The notes: generated from the letters alone by a model not told the origin. Counted from the first letter of the stretch, positions 1 through 7,619 are shown. The stretch is DNA of 22,225 nucleotides from Deltaproteobacteria bacterium (GCA_003647375.1 QMMS01000035.1:1-22225); one strand, 5' to 3'. Numbers and translations are program-made.

Positions 1-102
1 AACACGCAATTTTGCGCTATAGTGTCCCCAACGTTGCCGACAATATCACGCATCATTCATGCGGCTATTAACCACGATTAAAATCACAACCTGTCTTTTC
101 GT

Positions 103-354
103 ATGTCAAAAAGAAACTCGCCACTACAAATGAGGTGGGGGATATTGCTGCTGCTTGCAGGTCTGGGAGTTTTGTTTATGACACCCCAGAAAATGCGGGA
201 TATTGAAAAGATAGAGCACTTTTCTTCATATATCCCTTTTATATGGTTCTGTTTTTATTTTATGAGCATTCTGCTCATCGGCGGCGGAATCAAAAAAATC
301 TATCATAATTATCGACGCTCTGAAAATTCGAATAAAGCCGATAACCACAAATAA
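103..354 (+). CDS. Small two-helix membrane protein, unknown function
   Basis: Encodes 83 residues. Two hydrophobic segments are visible, at about residues 11-27 and 44-62, joined by a charged loop (QKMRDIEKIEH). The C-terminal tail after the second helix is rich in K, R, N and H, so it is probably an inner-membrane protein with a basic cytosolic tail. I do not recognise a family. No convincing Shine-Dalgarno site precedes ATG 103, and ATG 130 (residue 10) is an alternative start. The stop codon sits inside the left arm of a short hairpin repeat (351-372), and the GAF-GspE ATPase starts 41 bp downstream on the same strand, so co-transcription is possible. The open frame, hydrophobic pattern and position support a real gene, but short membrane-like frames can arise by chance. 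Confidence 0.5.
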   Translation: MSKRNSPLQMRWGILLLLAGLGVLFMTPQKMRDIEKIEHFSSYIPFIWFCFYFMSILLIGGGIKKIYHNYRRSENSNKADNHK

Positions 355-372
355 AATCGTTGCACGATTAAA
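351..372. repeat. Short hairpin repeat between two genes
   Basis: ATAAAATCGT at 351-360, loop TGC, then ACGATTAAA at 364-372; the core AATCGT/ACGATT pairs perfectly. The left arm contains the TAA stop of the preceding small gene. Nearly the same hairpin occurs at 19641-19663 and, with one arm mismatch, at 20555-20577, each time at a gene boundary. Confidence 0.6.
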
Positions 373-394
373 CACAAGGGTAACGGGTAATCTC

Positions 395-2692
395 ATGGCA
401 AACAACTTATGTGAACCAACGCAAGATGTCCAGAATCTCAAGACCGAAGTTGAATATCGCACCAAACTTCAGGAGATCGGAAACAAGTTGAACTCGGCCA
501 CAAACCTGGATGAAATCTTCATCGATCTCCAGGATGATGTGACGTCACTTTTTGAGGCAAAACGAATGACGGTGTATGTCGTCGATGGCGTCAAAAGAGA
601 GCTTGTGTCACGTTTCAAGTCCGGTGATGAGATTTCAGAAATACGTATCCCCGTCTCGAAAAGCAGTGTCGCCGGTTACGCCGCGTTTAAACAGAAAGCC
701 GTCAATATCGAAAACGTCTACGACAACGAGGAGGTTGCATCCATTGATCCCGATCTGCAGTTCGACAGCAGCTGGGATCAAAAAACCGGTTTTGTCACCA
801 AACAGGTCATAGCGCACCCGATTATTTTTCAAAAATACCTTCTGGGAGCGCTCCAACTCGTAAACAATAAAAAAGATTCCCCCTTTACAACCGCCGATGA
901 AAAGTATCTCGCTGAATTGGCCAAAGTTTTCGGCATCGCCCTGTACAATCAGAAACGCATCGCTAAAGGTAAAAATACAAAATTTGACTACCTCCTGGAA
1001 AATCATCTTGTTACCCAGAAGGAACTCAACAACGCTATTGCCGACGCTCGTAAAGGGAAACGATCGGTCCCGGATGTCCTGATGAAAGACCTCAAGATCA
1101 AAAAGGGGGAAGTCGGTAAATCGTTGAGCCGGTATTACCAGACCCCGTTCATCGAATACAACGCCAGGATTCCCATCCCGAGCGACCTTCTTGCAGGGGT
1201 CAAAGTTCCTTTTATGAGAAACAATCATTTCGTCCCCATTCGGATGGAAGAAGGAAAGTTACTGATAGCCGTCGACAATCCCAATGACCTGCAGAAAATT
1301 GATCAGATCAAGGTCCTCTTCCCCGGGAAACCGGTCAAATTCTGTGTTTCTCTTGAGGAAGACATCCTCAATTTCATCAAGAACTTCACGCAGGATGAGA
1401 AACAGATGGCGGAAATTGACGATATTCTCAGCCAGCTGCAGAATGAAGCCGAGGAAATCGAAGAAGCGGAATCCGGCGTGGGAGACGAAGACAGTGCTGT
1501 GGTTCAGGTTGTCAATAAGATCATCCTGGATGCCTATGAGCGTGGTGCTTCCGATATTCACATTGAACCATATCCCGGCAAACAGAATACGGAAGTTCGA
1601 ATTCGAATCGACGGTGCCTGCACACTGTATCAAACCATTCCCTTCAGTTATAAAGCCGCTGTGGTTTCGCGTATCAAGATCATGTCCGATCTCGATATTG
1701 CTGAACGAAGAAAGCCCCAGGACGGCAAGATAAAATTCAAGAAATATGGCGGCAAGGATATCGAGCTCCGGGTTGCAACCGTCCCCACCCAGGGGGGTCT
1801 CGAAGATATCGTCATGCGTATTCTCGCAGCGGGAGAACCGCTTCCATTAAAAAAAATGGGGTTTGCAGAAAGTAACTATGAAAACTTTATCAGCATCGTG
1901 ACACAACCGTATGGCATTATCTTTGTCTGCGGGCCAACCGGTTCCGGAAAGACCACCACACTGCATTCTGCGCTTGGCTACATCAATAAAACCGAAACCA
2001 AGATATGGACAGCTGAAGACCCGGTAGAAATCACCCAGCGTGGTCTCCGGCAGGTTCAGGTCAAACCCAAGATCGGTTTTGATTTTGCCGCCGCCATGCG
2101 CGCATTTCTGCGGGCGGATCCCGATGTCATCATGGTAGGTGAAATGCGAGACAAGGAAACAACTTCCATTGGTATCGAAGCCTCCCTTACAGGCCATCTC
2201 GTTTTTTCGACCCTGCATACCAACAGCGCCCCAGAGAGTATTACAAGGTTACTGGATATGGGCATGGATCCCTTTAATTTCGCAGATGCCATTCTCGGTA
2301 TCATGGCCCAGCGGCTGGTTCGAACCCTCTGCAAGGACTGCAAGAAAGCCTACAATCCTTCTAAAGAGGAATATGATGAACTGGTTCGGGAGTACGGTGA
2401 AGAAGCGTTCAATCAAAATGTCAACATTCCCTTCTCGGACAATCTTACCCTGAACAAACCCGAAGGGTGCGATGCCTGTCACAATACCGGGTATCGCGGT
2501 CGGATGGCGCTCCATGAACTGCTCATGGGTACGGACGAGATGAAGAAATTGATACAGCTGAAAGCACAAATGGAAGATGTCCGTAATCAGGCGATTTCCG
2601 ATGGCATGACCACATTGAAGCAGGATGGCGTTGAAAAAGTGTTTGGTGGAAACCTTGACTTGTTGCAGGTGAGGAAAGTCTGTATCAACTAA
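395..2692 (+). CDS. GAF-domain GspE/PilB-family secretion or type IV pilus assembly ATPase
   Basis: A 765-residue hexameric traffic ATPase that would power type II secretion or type IV pilus extension from the cytoplasmic face of the inner membrane. In order: a GAF-like sensor region at about residues 25-185; an MshEN/T2SSE N-domain at about 200-340; an acidic linker at about 345-370; and the C-terminal ATPase. Walker A GPTGSGKTTT begins at residue 513. The Walker B region DPDVIMVGEMRD lies at about 574-585, with an SIGIEASLTGHLVFSTLHTN-type His box after it. A GspE-type zinc site follows, with CKDC in the loop after AQRLVRTL and CDACHNTGYRGR near the end. Canonical GspE/PilB proteins are about 500-570 residues, so the extra length is the GAF domain. 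No pilus or secretion partners are in the window, so pilus or secretion duty cannot be assigned. A weak ribosome site precedes ATG 395. Confidence 0.93.
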   Translation: MANNLCEPTQDVQNLKTEVEYRTKLQEIGNKLNSATNLDEIFIDLQDDVTSLFEAKRMTVYVVDGVKRELVSRFKSGDEISEIRIPVSKSSVAGYAAFKQKAVNIENVYDNEEVASIDPDLQFDSSWDQKTGFVTKQVIAHPIIFQKYLLGALQLVNNKKDSPFTTADEKYLAELAKVFGIALYNQKRIAKGKNTKFDYLLENHLVTQKELNNAIADARKGKRSVPDVLMKDLKIKKGEVGKSLSRYYQTPFIEYNARIPIPSDLLAGVKVPFMRNNHFVPIRMEEGKLLIAVDNPNDLQKIDQIKVLFPGKPVKFCVSLEEDILNFIKNFTQDEKQMAEIDDILSQLQNEAEEIEEAESGVGDEDSAVVQVVNKIILDAYERGASDIHIEPYPGKQNTEVRIRIDGACTLYQTIPFSYKAAVVSRIKIMSDLDIAERRKPQDGKIKFKKYGGKDIELRVATVPTQGGLEDIVMRILAAGEPLPLKKMGFAESNYENFISIVTQPYGIIFVCGPTGSGKTTTLHSALGYINKTETKIWTAEDPVEITQRGLRQVQVKPKIGFDFAAAMRAFLRADPDVIMVGEMRDKETTSIGIEASLTGHLVFSTLHTNSAPESITRLLDMGMDPFNFADAILGIMAQRLVRTLCKDCKKAYNPSKEEYDELVREYGEEAFNQNVNIPFSDNLTLNKPEGCDACHNTGYRGRMALHELLMGTDEMKKLIQLKAQMEDVRNQAISDGMTTLKQDGVEKVFGGNLDLLQVRKVCIN

Positions 2693-2697
2693 AACAG

Positions 2698-2732
2698 GGT
2701 TCGAGGGGTCGAGGTTCCAAGGGTCCGAGGGT
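2698..2732. repeat. Degenerate 8-bp tandem repeat
   Basis: Immediately after the ATPase gene, four 8-mers run head to tail: GGTTCGAG (2698), GGGTCGAG (2706), GTTCCAAG (2714) and GGTCCGAG (2722), followed by a partial GGT. The rest of the 282-bp spacer (2693-2974) holds the inverted repeat at 2889-2944 and the hairpin at 2957-2972. I see no gene in it. Confidence 0.5.
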
Positions 2733-2888
2733 GGCTGACAGCTTAAAGCAGATAGCAGTATCCCAGCTTTCAAGCATTCCTATCATCCCAGAATACAAGT
2801 GTTCGGGGATGGTTACTGGAGAAGGGCAGGGTTTCAGACAATTTCTGCCTGACTTGGCCTTGTAATTCCGCATTTAATATCAGGCAAT

Positions 2889-2944
2889 AGGCTGTTAGAC
2901 TATTAGCAACCTACAGCCTATACACCTACAGTCTAATAGCCTGT
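2889..2944. repeat. Imperfect inverted repeat in spacer
   Basis: The left arm AGGCTGTTAGACTATTAG (2889-2906) has an imperfect inverted counterpart ending at 2944, whose complement reads AGGCTATTAGACTGTAG. A further CTACAGCCTA lies between the arms. This is a palindromic spacer repeat and not coding. Confidence 0.45.
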
Positions 2945-2956
2945 TAAGATGTAGCA

Positions 2957-2972
2957 CAGAGCTTTAGCTCTG
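2957..2972. terminator. Hairpin between convergent genes, possible terminator
   Basis: CAGAGC (2957-2962), loop TTTA, GCTCTG (2967-2972) form a perfect 6-bp stem just past the stop of the - strand protease gene, between two convergent genes. The T-tract is poor on both strands (CTTTATT on +), so it is only a candidate terminator. Confidence 0.35.
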
Positions 2973-2974
2973 CT

Positions 2975-4816
2975 TTATTCGTTTTCATTCGATATTTCCA
3001 GCATTTCCTCAAACCTCGCTATCTGCTCCAGGTAATAGGCTCTATCCTTTTTTGCTATTGCCAGGGCTTCCTTCTCTGTTGCCAGGGCAGCTTCAATATC
3101 GCCATTGATAAAATAGCTTTCCGCAAGAGTATCCAGAATGTGGGCTTCCTTTTCCAGGGCGGCAACTCTTTTAGCCAGCACAAGCGCTCTTTCAGGATCA
3201 CGACATGATGTCTCTTCGCATGTGGCGTAGAGCCAGGCCAGGTTATTGAGCGCTCTCGCATGTTGCGGCGCCATTTCAATGGCTTTTTCGTACTGGGATG
3301 CCGCATCTCCGTAGTTGTTCCTGCTGAAATACAGATCCCCCATCATGGTATGCAGATCCACATTGTCAGGCGTTTTTGCAAGCTCCTTCATAATGACCTT
3401 TTCAAAAAAATGGGTATTGAGTACCCTGCCGGCTTCGCCGTAATTAAGCTGGTATCCGACACCGCCTATCATAACGAGTCCCACCAGATACACCCCGATA
3501 CTCTTGCGTATTTTCCTGTTCTGTTTGCCTACGTGCGTTCGATCTATTTCACATTTTTTCAGAAATTCGATTCGTTCGGTAATGCTGAAATGATGCCAGT
3601 TGGGTTTGTCGGGTGACTGCTTGCCTGTAAAGGATATTTTTTTCAGCGTGCTGATGAGGGACGTGGCAGTGTCGAATATCGTGAATACATAAGCATCTGC
3701 CTGGCGTTCAAAATTGCGCATGAAAAAACCGAAAATAAAACGAAAATAAATTAAAAAGGTCGTAATAATAACGAGGCTGAAAACGAGGGATGTGACCGTG
3801 ACCGGGTTGAAACCCATCCGGTTGAAAGCCTTGATAAGCGGGTCGAAATAAATCATTGCATAGACAATCAGATCCAGTAACGAGAATGAAATGATCATGT
3901 AACCCACGAAAAACAAGAGGTAAAATAACAAATGACGCTTTTTCACATGTCCGATTTCATGGGCGATAACGGCGTCCACCTCATGTGGATCCAGAAGATT
4001 CAGCAAGGCGCGCGTCACCAGAATATAGCGAAACCTCTTTACCAGTCCCATGACACCGGCAGTAATGATTCTGCCTTCAAAAATCGGCCAGTGGAGAATG
4101 TTCCGGTATCCCAAATTTACAGATTCACAGAGGCTTTCGATACGTGTACGATGCACACCCTGTTCCAGGGGCCGACAACCCCAGAATTTTTGGATCAAAA
4201 GGGGGCCCATAACGGCGACGATAACCAGAAAGACCATAAAATAGACTATTTCGCCTTCCGGGGTGGAAAGAAAGCGTGTTAAACTTCCCATGGGCAGAAT
4301 ATGGATGATATCGGAAAAGCCTGAAATAACGACCCAGGGGAGTAATACCGGCATGGAAAAAGAAATATTCGAGGTCACATAGGCCCGCCTGCCAATCCTG
4401 GAATGATACAGCATTTGATAGGACCGGTGAGCACATGCCCATAGAATGGACAGGTAGCCGATGAACAGCAGTATGAATAAGATTGCCTGTAATGTCGGGA
4501 AAAGAATAAATAAACGGAAGTTCGACACGAACGATGACAGGTTCAGCCCATAAATATTCGCTGCAAAGATGAATATCGCTAAAATTGACTGTCGGGTGAG
4601 CAGCGATGTGAAACGGGAGTCACTCTCGGTATTACCATGGGCTGCCATCCTCCGATTCAAGCCCTGGAATTGTCGCCATGTATATGCCGTGTAAACAACC
4701 AGTAAAAACAAAAATAAAAGAAGACTCTGGAATGCCGTAAAATTGGTTGCGTCCGATGGCTGATAGGTGGAATAGATTAATAGGGCGATAATGAAATAGA
4801 AAAAATTAGCAAACAT
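2975..4816 (-). CDS. Polytopic M48-family zinc metalloprotease with C-terminal TPR repeats
   Basis: A 613-residue inner-membrane protein. Several hydrophobic helices fill about residues 1-220, followed by the M48/Ste24-HtpX-type catalytic block. The zinc-binding motif HEIGH is at residues 286-290, inside VDAVIAHEIGHVKKRH. The third ligand is probably the Glu in NFERQADAY at about residue 370. Two or more further membrane segments lie between them. A last helix at about 435-452 is followed by a soluble tail of tetratricopeptide repeats (about 470-610, including YGDAASQYEKAIEMAPQHARALNNLAWLY). The family degrades or processes membrane proteins, and the TPR tail would supply substrate or partner contacts. 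The gene lies 69 bp downstream of queH on the same strand and may be read through from that operon. The substrate cannot be told from sequence. Confidence 0.88.
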   Translation of the reverse strand: MFANFFYFIIALLIYSTYQPSDATNFTAFQSLLLFLFLLVVYTAYTWRQFQGLNRRMAAHGNTESDSRFTSLLTRQSILAIFIFAANIYGLNLSSFVSNFRLFILFPTLQAILFILLFIGYLSILWACAHRSYQMLYHSRIGRRAYVTSNISFSMPVLLPWVVISGFSDIIHILPMGSLTRFLSTPEGEIVYFMVFLVIVAVMGPLLIQKFWGCRPLEQGVHRTRIESLCESVNLGYRNILHWPIFEGRIITAGVMGLVKRFRYILVTRALLNLLDPHEVDAVIAHEIGHVKKRHLLFYLLFFVGYMIISFSLLDLIVYAMIYFDPLIKAFNRMGFNPVTVTSLVFSLVIITTFLIYFRFIFGFFMRNFERQADAYVFTIFDTATSLISTLKKISFTGKQSPDKPNWHHFSITERIEFLKKCEIDRTHVGKQNRKIRKSIGVYLVGLVMIGGVGYQLNYGEAGRVLNTHFFEKVIMKELAKTPDNVDLHTMMGDLYFSRNNYGDAASQYEKAIEMAPQHARALNNLAWLYATCEETSCRDPERALVLAKRVAALEKEAHILDTLAESYFINGDIEAALATEKEALAIAKKDRAYYLEQIARFEEMLEISNENE

Positions 4817-4841
4817 GGGAACCTTTGGTTTAGATAAATTC

Positions 4842-4884
4842 TAAATCAGAATATCGAAAATCAAAACAAATCAGAATATCAAAT
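4842..4884. repeat. AT-rich spacer repeat, copy 1
   Basis: A 43-bp segment between queH and the protease matches the reverse complement of 21945-21987 at 36 of 43 positions. The shared core is AAATC-x-GAATATC, repeated. It almost fills the 69-bp gap and would lie in the queH-protease transcript. Confidence 0.6.
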
Positions 4885-4885
4885 G

Positions 4886-5413
4886 TTATTTGTAATAGCG
4901 TTCCTTCTCACTGTAGATACACCCACAGTACGACTGGCGATACATCTTGAGCTGCCTTGAGGTTTCAATGCCTTCTTTCCAGTCACTCCGGAAGTCCTGA
5001 TAGTAAAACGGAATGCCGATGGCTTTTCCGACGGATTCACCGATGGATTTGATCTCCGCGTGTTTCTGGAATTTACTGTACAACAGGCTGCTCGTAAAAT
5101 AATCGAATTTACCACGTTTTGCCATGAGGGCTGTGGACCTGAGGCGATCATGGTAGCAGTAGGTGCACCGATCTTTCTCCCGGAAAGCAACATTTCGAAG
5201 AAAGTTTTCCATGTCATATCCTTCCGAATAGATGACGCGCAGTCCCATGGAATCCGCATATGTCTCAAGGGTCTCCCGTCGCTTTAAACATTCCGTATAG
5301 GGATGGATATTGTGGCTGTAAAAATACCCCATCACTTCAAATTCCGCCTGTTGTAATAACGCAATGGGGACGATTGCACAAGGTGCGCAGCAGGTGTGCA
5401 GTAATATTTTCAT
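4886..5413 (-). CDS. queH: Epoxyqueuosine reductase QueH
   Basis: A 175-residue protein of the QueH (former DUF208) family, which reduces epoxyqueuosine to queuosine in tRNA and is the non-orthologous replacement for the cobalamin-dependent QueG. Signature cysteines are visible: the N-terminal TCCAPCA (C8, C9, C12), the central CTYCYHDRL pair, and the C-terminal SYCGCIYSEKERYYK. Together these give the Cys set expected for an Fe-S cluster and nearby redox site. The length is typical. The start ATG overlaps the yggS stop by 4 nt (ATGA), implying translational coupling. No other queuosine gene is in the window. Confidence 0.93.
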   Translation of the reverse strand: MKILLHTCCAPCAIVPIALLQQAEFEVMGYFYSHNIHPYTECLKRRETLETYADSMGLRVIYSEGYDMENFLRNVAFREKDRCTYCYHDRLRSTALMAKRGKFDYFTSSLLYSKFQKHAEIKSIGESVGKAIGIPFYYQDFRSDWKEGIETSRQLKMYRQSYCGCIYSEKERYYK

Positions 5414-6093
5414 GCACGTTCTCCAAAAATGGCGGTTCCGATGCGAACCAGGGTGGCGCCTTCCTGAATGGCCACCTCAAAATCACCGGTCATGCCCATG
5501 GAAAGCTCGTCCATGGCAACACCTGGGATCTCCATGGCCCGAATTTGATCCCGCAGCTGTCTCAAGGCCTTGAAATAGGGTCTCGCTTTTTCCGGGGCGT
5601 TAAAATAGGGCGGCATGGTCATGAGGCCCTTGACTTCAAGATGGGTTAGTTGACTCATCTCGGATACGAGCCGGGCCGTGTCTTCTAACAGAACACCTGA
5701 TTTGCTGGTTTCTTCCGCGATGTTGACCTGAATCAGCACGCTCTGAACCTTGCCGATTTTCCCGGCCTGTTTGTCTATCTCTCTTGAGAGTTTCAGGGAA
5801 TCTACAGAATGGATCAGGTCAAATATCTTCACCACATACTTGGCCTTGTTTGACTGAAGGTGGCCGATAAAATGCCAGGAGAGGGGATGGGAATAAAGAG
5901 CATTGAATTTATCCCGGGCTTCTTGAACATAATTTTCACCAAACACCGTTACGCCCAGGTCGATGGCCGTCAGAATCTTTTCAAAGGGAACGGTTTTACT
6001 CACTGCAACCAGCTTGACATCCCCCGGCTGTCTCCCGGAATCTGCAACCGCTGTCTCAATTCCACTCCTTATCCGTGATAGTCGGTCTTTCAA
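5410..6093 (-). CDS. yggS: YggS/PROSC-family pyridoxal 5'-phosphate homeostasis protein
   Basis: A 227-residue, single-domain PLP-binding TIM-barrel of the YggS/PLPBP family, which buffers free PLP and affects amino-acid and keto-acid balance. The PLP-binding lysine is K33 in VAVSKTVP. Other family marks are FGENYVQEA, WHFIGHLQSNK, HSVDS, QVNIAEETSKSG, GLMTMPP and, near the C-terminus, LSMGMTGDFEVAIQEGATLVRIGTAIFG. It overlaps queH downstream and maf upstream by 4 nt each, so the three are almost certainly one translationally coupled operon. Length and motifs are complete. Confidence 0.96.
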   Translation of the reverse strand: MKDRLSRIRSGIETAVADSGRQPGDVKLVAVSKTVPFEKILTAIDLGVTVFGENYVQEARDKFNALYSHPLSWHFIGHLQSNKAKYVVKIFDLIHSVDSLKLSREIDKQAGKIGKVQSVLIQVNIAEETSKSGVLLEDTARLVSEMSQLTHLEVKGLMTMPPYFNAPEKARPYFKALRQLRDQIRAMEIPGVAMDELSMGMTGDFEVAIQEGATLVRIGTAIFGERA

Positions 6094-6692
6094 CGTATTT
6101 CCCTTTCTATGATGCCTGTTTTTAAAAGATGCTCCAGCACCTCACAGACCGGCAACCCCACGACATTGGTATACGAACCGCAAATCCGCTTGACAAGAAA
6201 CGACCCCAGTCCCTGTATGGCATACGCGCCGGCCTTGTCATATGGCTCGTCGGTCTGAATATACCATTCAATTTCCTGTTGGCTGAGGTTCCTGAAATGA
6301 ACGTCTGTTTTTTCAACGCCGGAGATACAAGTCTTCATGGCTTCGCAAAAGATGGCATATCCGGTAAAAACTTCGTGGGTCTGTCCATTCAACTGCTGAA
6401 TCATCCGACGAGCTGTTTCCGTGGAGTCAGGTTTACCCAGAATTTCGCCATCGATGAGAACGATGGTGTCGGCACCGATTACCCAGCTTTCAGGATAAGC
6501 ACCGGCAACCTCCCTGGCCTTGGCCTCTGCCAACGTTTTAACCAGATTTTCAGGCGCTGTAATGTTGATGCCGTCTTCATCCACACAACTTGGGACAACC
6601 GTAACAATGAGACCCGCCTGCTCCAGAAGCTCTTTTCGCCTGGGAGATTTTGATGCCAGAATCAGGCGCGGCTTTTCCATTTCATTTTTCAT
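6090..6692 (-). CDS. maf: Maf-family nucleoside triphosphate pyrophosphatase (dTTP/UTPase type)
   Basis: A 200-residue Maf/YhdE-like house-cleaning pyrophosphatase that hydrolyses non-canonical or modified nucleotides to monophosphates. Visible motifs are LILASKSPRRKELLEQAGL at the N-terminus, VIGADTIV, GKPDSTETARRMIQQLNGQTHEVFTG, and EPYDKAGAYAIQG followed by GSYTNVVGLPVCEV. The DKAGAY-IQG form fits the dTTP/UTP (YhdE) branch better than the YceF branch. It is the first gene of the maf-yggS-queH cluster. ATG 6692 is taken as the start; an in-frame ATG four codons later is possible, and no strong ribosome site separates them. A two-hairpin module begins 28 nt upstream. Confidence 0.94.
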   Translation of the reverse strand: MKNEMEKPRLILASKSPRRKELLEQAGLIVTVVPSCVDEDGINITAPENLVKTLAEAKAREVAGAYPESWVIGADTIVLIDGEILGKPDSTETARRMIQQLNGQTHEVFTGYAIFCEAMKTCISGVEKTDVHFRNLSQQEIEWYIQTDEPYDKAGAYAIQGLGSFLVKRICGSYTNVVGLPVCEVLEHLLKTGIIEREIR

Positions 6693-6719
6693 TTGAGTCC
6701 AGGTAAAGCTTTCGTTCCT

Positions 6720-6765
6720 AAAAGCGACAACGTCGCGTCAAATAAATTTGTAAAACAAATTTATT
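6720..6765 (-). repeat. Two-hairpin module in the maf leader
   Basis: Read on the - strand it begins with a perfect 11-bp stem, AATAAATTTGT/ACAAATTTATT (6765-6741, 3-nt loop). A second stem follows, GCGAC-GTT-GTCGC running into TTTT (6736-6720). The same two-hairpin order occurs on the + strand at 20555-20599. Here it lies 28 nt upstream of the maf ATG, so it could attenuate maf transcription or be a left-over terminator of a lost upstream gene. Confidence 0.55.
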
Positions 6766-6827
6766 ATCAGATGCACATCTGCTTGGCAAGCATCGATCCA
6801 CCGCCCAGTCCGACCATGCGGATCAAT

Positions 6828-6974
6828 TAGTGTCCGTCCAGAAATAGGGTTTTTCGCGTTCTGACAAGGCGGGCGTCAGATTTAACCCGGAGGAATAGCG
6901 CGCTATTTTGAGGAGTTAAATAATGGTGCCCAACGCCGTCAGTGCGTGAAAAGAACATTTATGGATGGGCACTA
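6828..6974. mobile_element. MITE-like palindromic element, copy A
   Basis: A non-coding 147-bp element bounded by TA at both ends. Its ends TTAGTGTCCGTCCAGAAAT (6827-6845) and the inverted ATTTATGGATGGGCACTAA (6957-6975) match at 16 of 19 positions. The interior continues as an imperfect hairpin (TTTTTCGCG..CTGAC / GTCAG..CGTGAAAAG) around a central 14-bp perfect palindrome AATAGCGCGCTATT (6894-6907). Two relatives are at 18816-18905 and 19489-19633. It holds no open frame of note. Confidence 0.7.
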
Positions 6975-7027
6975 ACTAAAAAGCCTGCATTGATTGACAC
7001 CACCCGTTGCCACTCCAACATCTTGGC

Positions 7028-7056
7028 TTGACAATTCTTCCGTTAATCGATACATC
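7028..7056 (+). promoter_or_regulatory. Probable sigma70 promoter of tRNA-Leu
   Basis: A perfect -35 TTGACA (7028-7033) is followed at a suitable distance by a weak -10 in GATACATC (about 7049-7056). It lies about 20 bp upstream of the tRNA 5' end. The -10 match is poor, so confidence is moderate. Confidence 0.45.
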
Positions 7057-7074
7057 TCAACCCATTCAAAATGT

Positions 7075-7163
7075 GCCTGGGTGGCGGAATAGGTAGACGC
7101 AAGGGACTTAAAATCCCTCGGGGCTTAGTCCCTGTACGAGTTCAATTCTCGTCCCGGGCACCA
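7075..7163 (+). tRNA. tRNA-Leu (UAA)
   Basis: A complete cloverleaf. The acceptor stem GCCTGGG (7075-7081) pairs with CCCGGGC (7153-7159) with one G-U pair. The anticodon stem AGGGA/TCCCT (7102-7106/7114-7118) encloses loop CTTAAAA with anticodon TAA at 7109-7111. There is a long class II variable arm, a T arm with GTTCAATTC, discriminator A7160 and encoded CCA 7161-7163. It reads UUA and, by wobble, UUG. It is a lone tRNA with its own promoter-like -35 and a terminator-like inverted repeat 8 bp downstream. Confidence 0.97.
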
Positions 7164-7170
7164 ATTAAAT

Positions 7171-7216
7171 AAGGGGTTTGCAGCTTTTAGTGGGAATGCC
7201 GGCAAACCCCTTTACA
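7171..7216 (+). terminator. Terminator-like inverted repeat after tRNA-Leu
   Basis: A perfect 11-bp inverted repeat, AAGGGGTTTGC (7171-7181) and GCAAACCCCTT (7202-7212), with a 20-nt loop and a short T-rich tail (TTTACATTT). It starts 8 bp after the tRNA CCA end. The loop is long and the T-tract interrupted, so efficiency is uncertain. Confidence 0.6.
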
Positions 7217-7250
7217 TTTATTATCGGTTATCCGCAAAACCAAGCCGTGC

Positions 7251-7308
7251 TGTCTTAGCAGTGTGCGAAAATTTGCTTTAAAGCTGGCCAAAACTCGCTC
7301 CTAAGACA
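7251..7308. repeat. 58-bp dyad with a shared centre
   Basis: Outer arms TGTCTTAG (7251-7258) and CTAAGACA (7301-7308) are perfect inverted copies. The perfect 10-bp palindrome GCTTTAAAGC (7275-7284) has exactly the same centre (7279.5); a few more positions between them are also symmetric. It lies in the gene-free stretch 7217-7510, where I see no coding region. It may be a remnant small element or a structured RNA. Confidence 0.45.
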
Positions 7309-7510
7309 CCGTGAGACCCGCCGCTGCCAATCGTATTTAAATATGTGTTTATAAATAACGACCAAGACGCCAAGTAAGCGAAGTTGAAAAATTAACAGAA
7401 CCGAACAATAAATGTGGAGAATATCGATTGCCCGGTGTCTGACAGAGAGAAAATTAGCCCAATTATTCAAGGACGCCCTTAAGATCACTTTCTGGTCTAA
7501 AAATCATATA

Positions 7511-7539
7511 TTGACAATACTCGATCAAATGTATATACA
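7511..7539 (+). promoter_or_regulatory. Sigma70 promoter of vapBC
   Basis: A perfect -35 TTGACA (7511-7516), 17-bp spacer, and -10 TATACA (7534-7539, 4 of 6 to consensus). It is about 80 bp upstream of the vapB start. The -10 is inside the first operator palindrome, so repressor binding would block RNA polymerase. Confidence 0.65.
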
Positions 7540-7554
7540 TAGATGTATACACAT
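7529..7554. promoter_or_regulatory. Tandem palindromic operator of vapBC
   Basis: ATGTATATACAT (7529-7540) is a perfect 12-bp palindrome. ATGTATACACAT (7543-7554) repeats it with one change, 14 bp on, or about 1.3 helical turns. They overlap and follow the -10. Paired palindromes at the promoter are the expected binding site for a VapB or VapBC autorepressor. Confidence 0.6.
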
Positions 7555-7573
7555 AGATAGAAATGTTGTTTGT

Positions 7574-7590
7574 GATTCCTTAAGGGAATC
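7574..7590 (+). repeat. Inverted repeat in vapBC leader
   Basis: GATTCC (7574-7579) and GGAATC (7585-7590) around TTAAG; one deleted C separates it from a perfect 18-bp palindrome. It lies in the 5' leader about 30 nt before the vapB start and could be a secondary operator or a leader hairpin. Confidence 0.4.
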
Positions 7591-7619
7591 AGATTTTGAC
7601 CAAAGAGAAGGGGGCTGTT

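Noticed and set aside
15..50. TAGTGTCC near the window start as another MITE end
   Set aside because: Only eight bases match and no inverted partner is found before the first gene.
635..1228. A 197-residue frame opposite the GspE-type gene
   Set aside because: It is a shadow of a clearly coding sense frame, with no family resemblance or ribosome site.
7151..7163. tRNA-Leu 3' end as an integration site for an island covering vapBC and the RAYT
   Set aside because: I found no second copy of the tRNA 3' end further along and no integrase gene, so an attachment site is not supported.
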